Shown in pieces: positions 60,774 to 64,000 of a DNA stretch of 64,000 nt. This stretch comes from Alistipes sp. GTDB taxonomy: Bacteria > Bacteroidota > Bacteroidia > Bacteroidales > Rikenellaceae. Every line of letters begins with the position of its first letter. Positions within the stretch are counted from its first letter, which is position 1. Position numbers and translations under genes: made by a program. Location: contig JAHHQM010000003.1 of NCBI GenBank assembly GCA_020026395.1, positions 124,001 to 188,000 on the forward strand, in the 5' to 3' direction. The notes beneath the pieces were generated by a model, which saw only the letters and a program-made list of their open reading frames with translations, was not told the origin of the DNA and made no database searches.

Positions 60774-60810
60774 GACGGTGCGATTCCGTTTTTATACGAA
60801 TCGCACCGTC
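60774..60810 (-). terminator. Terminator of the PCMD-barrel operon
   Basis: Minus-strand GACGGTGCGATTC / GAATCGCACCGTC perfect 13-bp stem, then six T. Confidence 0.95.
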
Positions 60811-60834
60811 AGAGTCTTTCCGCCGTGAAGCGGT

Positions 60835-61623
60835 TTAGAATGCGTAACCGAAGCCCAGATTGAGGTAGATCGGATACATATCGAATTTGATCGTTTCGAA
60901 GCTCGGTTTGAAAATATCGCTCAAGCCCCACGTAAGATCGGCCGAGACGATCAGGTGACGGTAAGCCTTCCAGTTTACACCGGCCTGCAAGCCGACCTGC
61001 ACCGTGCGCAGGTTGTCCGAGAAGTCGTAAGTGGCCTTGTTGCCGTCTCTGAATTCAACCTTCTCGCCCGTCGGGTCGTAGTGACGCAGATAACCTTCGT
61101 ACACATCACCCGAGAAATCGCCGCTCGACTGGAACGACACGTAAGGGCCGAATTGCAGGCGGAGGCGTCGGTTCACCTTATAGGTGGCCAGGACGGGAAT
61201 CGTGAAAAGCGTCGAACGGTAGCGCGTACGCACCATACCCGTCCAGTTACCTTCCATAATCTCACCGCCGTCACCAAAATACGCCATGCTGTAGTTCTTC
61301 ACGCGGGCGTGGGTCTCCATACCCTTGTTCTCCATGCGAAGGCCGAGCATCACACCCCACTTTTCCTTTTCGCCGAGCCATTTGATCACGTCGCCCTCGA
61401 TCGAAATACACAACGTCGGCGAATAGCTGTCGATCTCGCGGATTTCACGCGGCAGGGGAAGAGGCGATGCACCACCGATGTTGATACCCGCCTTCACCTC
61501 GTAGTGAAGACCCATCAGTGCCGAACGGATAATACCGTACGAACGGTCGGTTTGTGCCTCTGCGCGGTTGACGGCCAAAAGCGTCATCGCCGCCAGAAGG
61601 ATTGAAAAGTATAGTTTCTTCAT
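60835..61623 (-). CDS. Outer membrane beta-barrel (porin-family) protein
   Basis: 262 residues, signal peptide ending RAEAQ. A small barrel with alternating strands (WGVMLGLRMENKGMETHARV, LRLQFGPYVSFQSSG) and the C-terminus LNLGFGYAF. Fits the OMP_b-brl family of Bacteroidetes, channels or anchors of unknown cargo. 2 nt after the PCMD gene, so translationally coupled to it. Confidence 0.85.
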   Translation of the reverse strand: MKKLYFSILLAAMTLLAVNRAEAQTDRSYGIIRSALMGLHYEVKAGINIGGASPLPLPREIREIDSYSPTLCISIEGDVIKWLGEKEKWGVMLGLRMENKGMETHARVKNYSMAYFGDGGEIMEGNWTGMVRTRYRSTLFTIPVLATYKVNRRLRLQFGPYVSFQSSGDFSGDVYEGYLRHYDPTGEKVEFRDGNKATYDFSDNLRTVQVGLQAGVNWKAYRHLIVSADLTWGLSDIFKPSFETIKFDMYPIYLNLGFGYAF

Positions 61624-61625
61624 AA

Positions 61626-62867
61626 TTATTCCATTTTAGGGTTCATATCGGCATACTCGACCGTCACCTCATCGATCCAGAGCGTGCTGCCCGGTGCACC
61701 CGAGAACGTGTCGCCGTGAATACTCGACGTGAAGACCAATGCGAATTTGTATTTGTGTTCGGCGAGTTTCACGGGGTCGATCTTCATGCCGTCGCGCGGC
61801 TCGAGGATCACCTCGAAATCCGTCCACTGATCCGTTTCGAAACGCTGTGCGGCATCGATACGGCCGAACATACACACCGACTTGCGGTAGGCATCCATCG
61901 AAGGATCCATGTAGTTCGTACCGTCCAGCGAGGGCATATCGTCGCTATACTCGTAGAACACGGCCACGATGTTGAACAGGTCGCGTTTGCCGGGAACCTC
62001 CTTCATCTTACCCGGCGCCGTCTTATCCAGCTCGTAGAACGTATCGCCCGACTTATATTTGAAGTGACCGCTCACGCGTACGGGAACCTTACTCCACGTC
62101 ATACCGAAGCGGGTGGCTTTCAGCGAATTGGACAGTGCGTTCGACACATCGAACGAACCGAGGAACAAGTTACCTGCGGCGATCGGCATATTGACCATCG
62201 CACCGAACGAACCCGTCTCGCGGGTGGTCAGTTGCAGACATTTACCCTCAAAACCATAGTCCGACTGAAGGGTCGGATAGTCCTTATAGCTCTTGGCAAC
62301 ACCCGTCAGCGCAAAGCCCGAGTTACCGCTACTCCACTGGAAATCAGCATCGGTGAAGGGATTGGTATCGTAGAATACCGTGAAGATCGAGCCTTCGCTG
62401 CCGCTCGTCTTATTCATACGCGCGTGGTCGAACGAGAAGTGATCGGGCGCATTGTCGTGTTCGGGAAGCGGCTTGTTGAGCTCCACCACCGAAATGCAAT
62501 AAACACGCGACCAGCAACGATCCTCGGACGTCACCTTATAGAACTGCGGGATGGTGAAATCGCGCACCGTACCGCTTGCAGGCTCTACCGTAGCACCCTC
62601 GGTAATGGTAAACGTGGGGGCAAGCGCCGTACGATCAACGCCCTGTCGCACTTGAAAATCAATGGGATAAATCGTCACCTTCTGCTGTGTCTCGGGATCT
62701 TCCAACTCGTAGGCGTTGGAGTCGTCACCGCTCTTCCACTCGGGCGTGATCGCCTCGGGAAGCGTGCAGGTCTCGATGTCGCACTCGGTATTGAGCGCCT
62801 CTTCGCGAATGCACGAGGTCATCGCCAGCAGGGCAACACAAAAAATCGTAAAAAATTTCTTGATCAT
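61626..62867 (-). CDS. PCMD-domain lipoprotein
   Basis: 413 residues. Lipobox AMTSC (Cys19). N-terminal Ig-like segment (VTIYPIDFQVRQGVDRTALAP in part; TFTITEGATVEPASG) followed by a PCMD domain (~150-413) with SSGNSGFALTG, NALSNSLKATRFGMTW and the C-terminal LWIDEVTVEY. PCMD proteins are carbohydrate-binding-like surface lipoproteins of Bacteroidales, often next to a barrel protein as here. Function otherwise unknown. Confidence 0.87.
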   Translation of the reverse strand: MIKKFFTIFCVALLAMTSCIREEALNTECDIETCTLPEAITPEWKSGDDSNAYELEDPETQQKVTIYPIDFQVRQGVDRTALAPTFTITEGATVEPASGTVRDFTIPQFYKVTSEDRCWSRVYCISVVELNKPLPEHDNAPDHFSFDHARMNKTSGSEGSIFTVFYDTNPFTDADFQWSSGNSGFALTGVAKSYKDYPTLQSDYGFEGKCLQLTTRETGSFGAMVNMPIAAGNLFLGSFDVSNALSNSLKATRFGMTWSKVPVRVSGHFKYKSGDTFYELDKTAPGKMKEVPGKRDLFNIVAVFYEYSDDMPSLDGTNYMDPSMDAYRKSVCMFGRIDAAQRFETDQWTDFEVILEPRDGMKIDPVKLAEHKYKFALVFTSSIHGDTFSGAPGSTLWIDEVTVEYADMNPKME

Positions 62868-62936
62868 AGTTCGAGAAAAATAGTTCTACTTCAAAAAAAA
62901 TTCAGCCTCTAAATTAGACCCGATAAGTCAAAACAT

Positions 62937-62944
62937 CAAATTTA
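62937..62944 (-). promoter_or_regulatory. Possible -7 box of the PCMD-barrel operon
   Basis: TAAATTTG on the minus strand, exact TAnnTTTG, 69 nt before the PCMD start; no TTG at -33. Confidence 0.4.
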
Positions 62945-63076
62945 TTCATCAAAAATCGCGCCTTTACCCACGAACGGGCGGTTTTTCATCACCAACCGAA
63001 TGCCGATTTTCGCGTTTTCACCTCCTGACGGGTGTATTTTTCGCGGCAAGTCGTTTCGCTTTCGAGCGATAAATCG

Positions 63077-63084
63077 TATCTTTG
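63077..63084 (+). promoter_or_regulatory. -7 box of the LuxC-type gene, 4 nt before ATG
   Basis: TATCTTTG then CCGC and ATG (63089). As with the S46 peptidase gene, this predicts a leaderless transcript. Confidence 0.5.
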
Positions 63085-63088
63085 CCGC

Positions 63089-64000
63089 ATGACAAATTCC
63101 ATCGAACTTTTCACCCGTTTAGGTGCGATGTTATGCACCGCAGAGCACGATTCCTCGTGGTCGGAAGTCATCCGCGAAGCATGCCGTCGTAATCCGTGGT
63201 TCACGCCCCGCGAAATCGAGCGTGCACTCCATGCCATTGCCTGTGACATGCTCTCGGAGGAGAAGCTCCGTGAATGGCTTTCGCCCTACACGCTTCCCGT
63301 GGACGCGCCGCGTCAGGTTTTGGTCGTCATGGCAGGCAATATTCCGCTGGTCGGATTTTTCGACCTGTTGTGTGTCGTTGCAAGCGGTCACCGCTGTCTG
63401 GTCAAACCGTCGGGCAAAGATCATATTTTGATGGAGCACATCATCTCGCTCATGCGTAAGATCTACCCCGCGGTTGCCGTCGAACTTTACGACCAGACGC
63501 AGCGCGTCGATGCCCTCATCGCCACGGGTTCGGACAATGCCGCCCGTTATTTCAAGACGCATTACGGTTCGATTCCTTCCCTGTTGCGCGGATCGCGTCA
63601 ATCGGCAGCCGTATTGGACGGCTCGGAAACGGAGGACGATTTGGCGGGACTTGCCGATGATATTTGGGCATATTCGGGTTTGGGATGTCGCAATGTATCA
63701 TTAATCTTTGCGCCCGAAGGCTACACTCCCAAGTTAGTGATGCCCGAGATGAATCCCAAATTCCGCAACAACCATCTCCAGAATCGTGCTCTGAAGCGCA
63801 TGAACGGCATTCCGTTTGTAGATTTGGGATGCGGCATGATGGTCGAGGGGAATCAGTTCCCGACAGCCTTGAGCGAATTGGTCATTTGTCATTATCACTC
63901 GCTGGCAGAAGTCTCGAAGTGGCTCGAGGAGCACGACCGTGAGTTGCAGTGCATCGTAAGTCGTGTGGTCGATCATCCGCGTTGTGTCGGATTCGGTCTT
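63089..64000 (+). CDS. LuxC-type acyl-CoA reductase (partial, 3' end off window)
   Basis: 304 codons before the right edge. Aldehyde-dehydrogenase-like fold: nucleotide-binding VVMAGNIPLVGFFDLL and VASGHRCLVKPSGKDH, GSDNAARYF, then GLGCRNVSLIF with the probable catalytic Cys. These match the LuxC family that reduces acyl-CoA or acyl-phosphate to aldehyde with NADPH. No LuxD or LuxE seen; its neighbours to the right are outside the window. The only ATG with a signal-free start and a promoter box is at 63089. Confidence 0.9.
   Translation, partial: MTNSIELFTRLGAMLCTAEHDSSWSEVIREACRRNPWFTPREIERALHAIACDMLSEEKLREWLSPYTLPVDAPRQVLVVMAGNIPLVGFFDLLCVVASGHRCLVKPSGKDHILMEHIISLMRKIYPAVAVELYDQTQRVDALIATGSDNAARYFKTHYGSIPSLLRGSRQSAAVLDGSETEDDLAGLADDIWAYSGLGCRNVSLIFAPEGYTPKLVMPEMNPKFRNNHLQNRALKRMNGIPFVDLGCGMMVEGNQFPTALSELVICHYHSLAEVSKWLEEHDRELQCIVSRVVDHPRCVGFGL

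Noticed and set aside
54999..62867. Polysaccharide utilisation locus
   Set aside because: No SusD homologue, glycosidase or hybrid two-component/anti-sigma regulator accompanies the TonB receptor.
1..64000. CRISPR arrays, insertion sequences, prophage or restriction systems
   Set aside because: No direct-repeat arrays, transposase, integrase or phage-like genes were seen on either strand.

Overview
This window is chromosomal DNA from a Bacteroidales bacterium, most likely Alistipes or a close relative (Rikenellaceae). The grounds are: many promoters of the Bacteroidetes type (TTG, 19-20 nt, TAnnTTTG); a PorX regulator; a 30-residue basic AURKAIP1/COX24-type protein; TonB receptors with carboxypeptidase-like N-termini; fimbrillin, PCMD, FISUMP and DUF4876/6850/4923-type proteins; and a GC-rich codon usage that is high for the order and throws long antisense open frames. 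No plasmid, phage, insertion sequence, CRISPR array or rRNA is visible. One tRNA (Lys, TTT) is present.

Layout. 1-7.7 kb, minus strand: RNase E/G, Mfd, CoaX and an outer membrane protein in one tight operon, then the 30-aa basic protein with an HU protein. 7.9-13.4 kb: PorX, TsaE and an SRPBCC protein on plus, then a NUDIX protein divergent from an S9 lipoprotein peptidase. 13.4-19.8 kb: lytic transglycosylase, Porin_10-like barrel and PssA on minus; ManC and MurF on plus. 19.9-30.3 kb, minus: a probable mazG-hypothetical-OPT transporter-pepT-nadE-DUF4923 operon, then PAP2, RpoN and AsnS. 30.4-35.7 kb, plus: a GH2-like protein without its catalytic acid, RlmH, a LuxR-type regulator, a siderophore-type TonB receptor and a calycin-like lipoprotein. 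35.9-45 kb: tRNA-Lys, glutaredoxin-like protein, threonine aldolase, fRMsr, YitT, Fe-alcohol dehydrogenase with an AraC regulator, a CobW GTPase and a GH65 enzyme. 45-50 kb, minus: an 11-haem cytochrome c overlapping its CcsBA haem lyase. 50.4-51 kb: a decayed choloylglycine-hydrolase gene. 51-53.2 kb: a DPP7-like S46 peptidase. 53.3-62.9 kb, minus: two surface operons, PCMD-barrel and TonB-DUF4876-DUF6850-fimbrillin/FISUMP. The window ends in a LuxC-type acyl-CoA reductase.

How the genes work together. Much of the window serves peptide use and envelope biogenesis: S9 and S46 peptidases make short peptides, an OPT carrier imports oligopeptides and PepT trims tripeptides. PssA, MurF, ManC, PAP2 and the lytic transglycosylase act on envelope precursors or wall. 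The cytochrome/CcsBA pair is a self-contained periplasmic redox module with no recognisable reductase beside it.

Points most worth checking: a NAD synthetase whose glutaminase nucleophile position is Ser169 rather than Cys; the 11-haem cytochrome locus; alternating GCAATCC half-sites on the promoter of the LuxR-linked TonB receptor; an attenuator-like leader before the 57.7-60.5 kb TonB operon; two genes with a promoter -7 box only 4 nt before ATG (predicted leaderless mRNAs); and the multiply broken bile-salt-hydrolase-like gene. All functions are inferred by reading the sequence; no database search was run.
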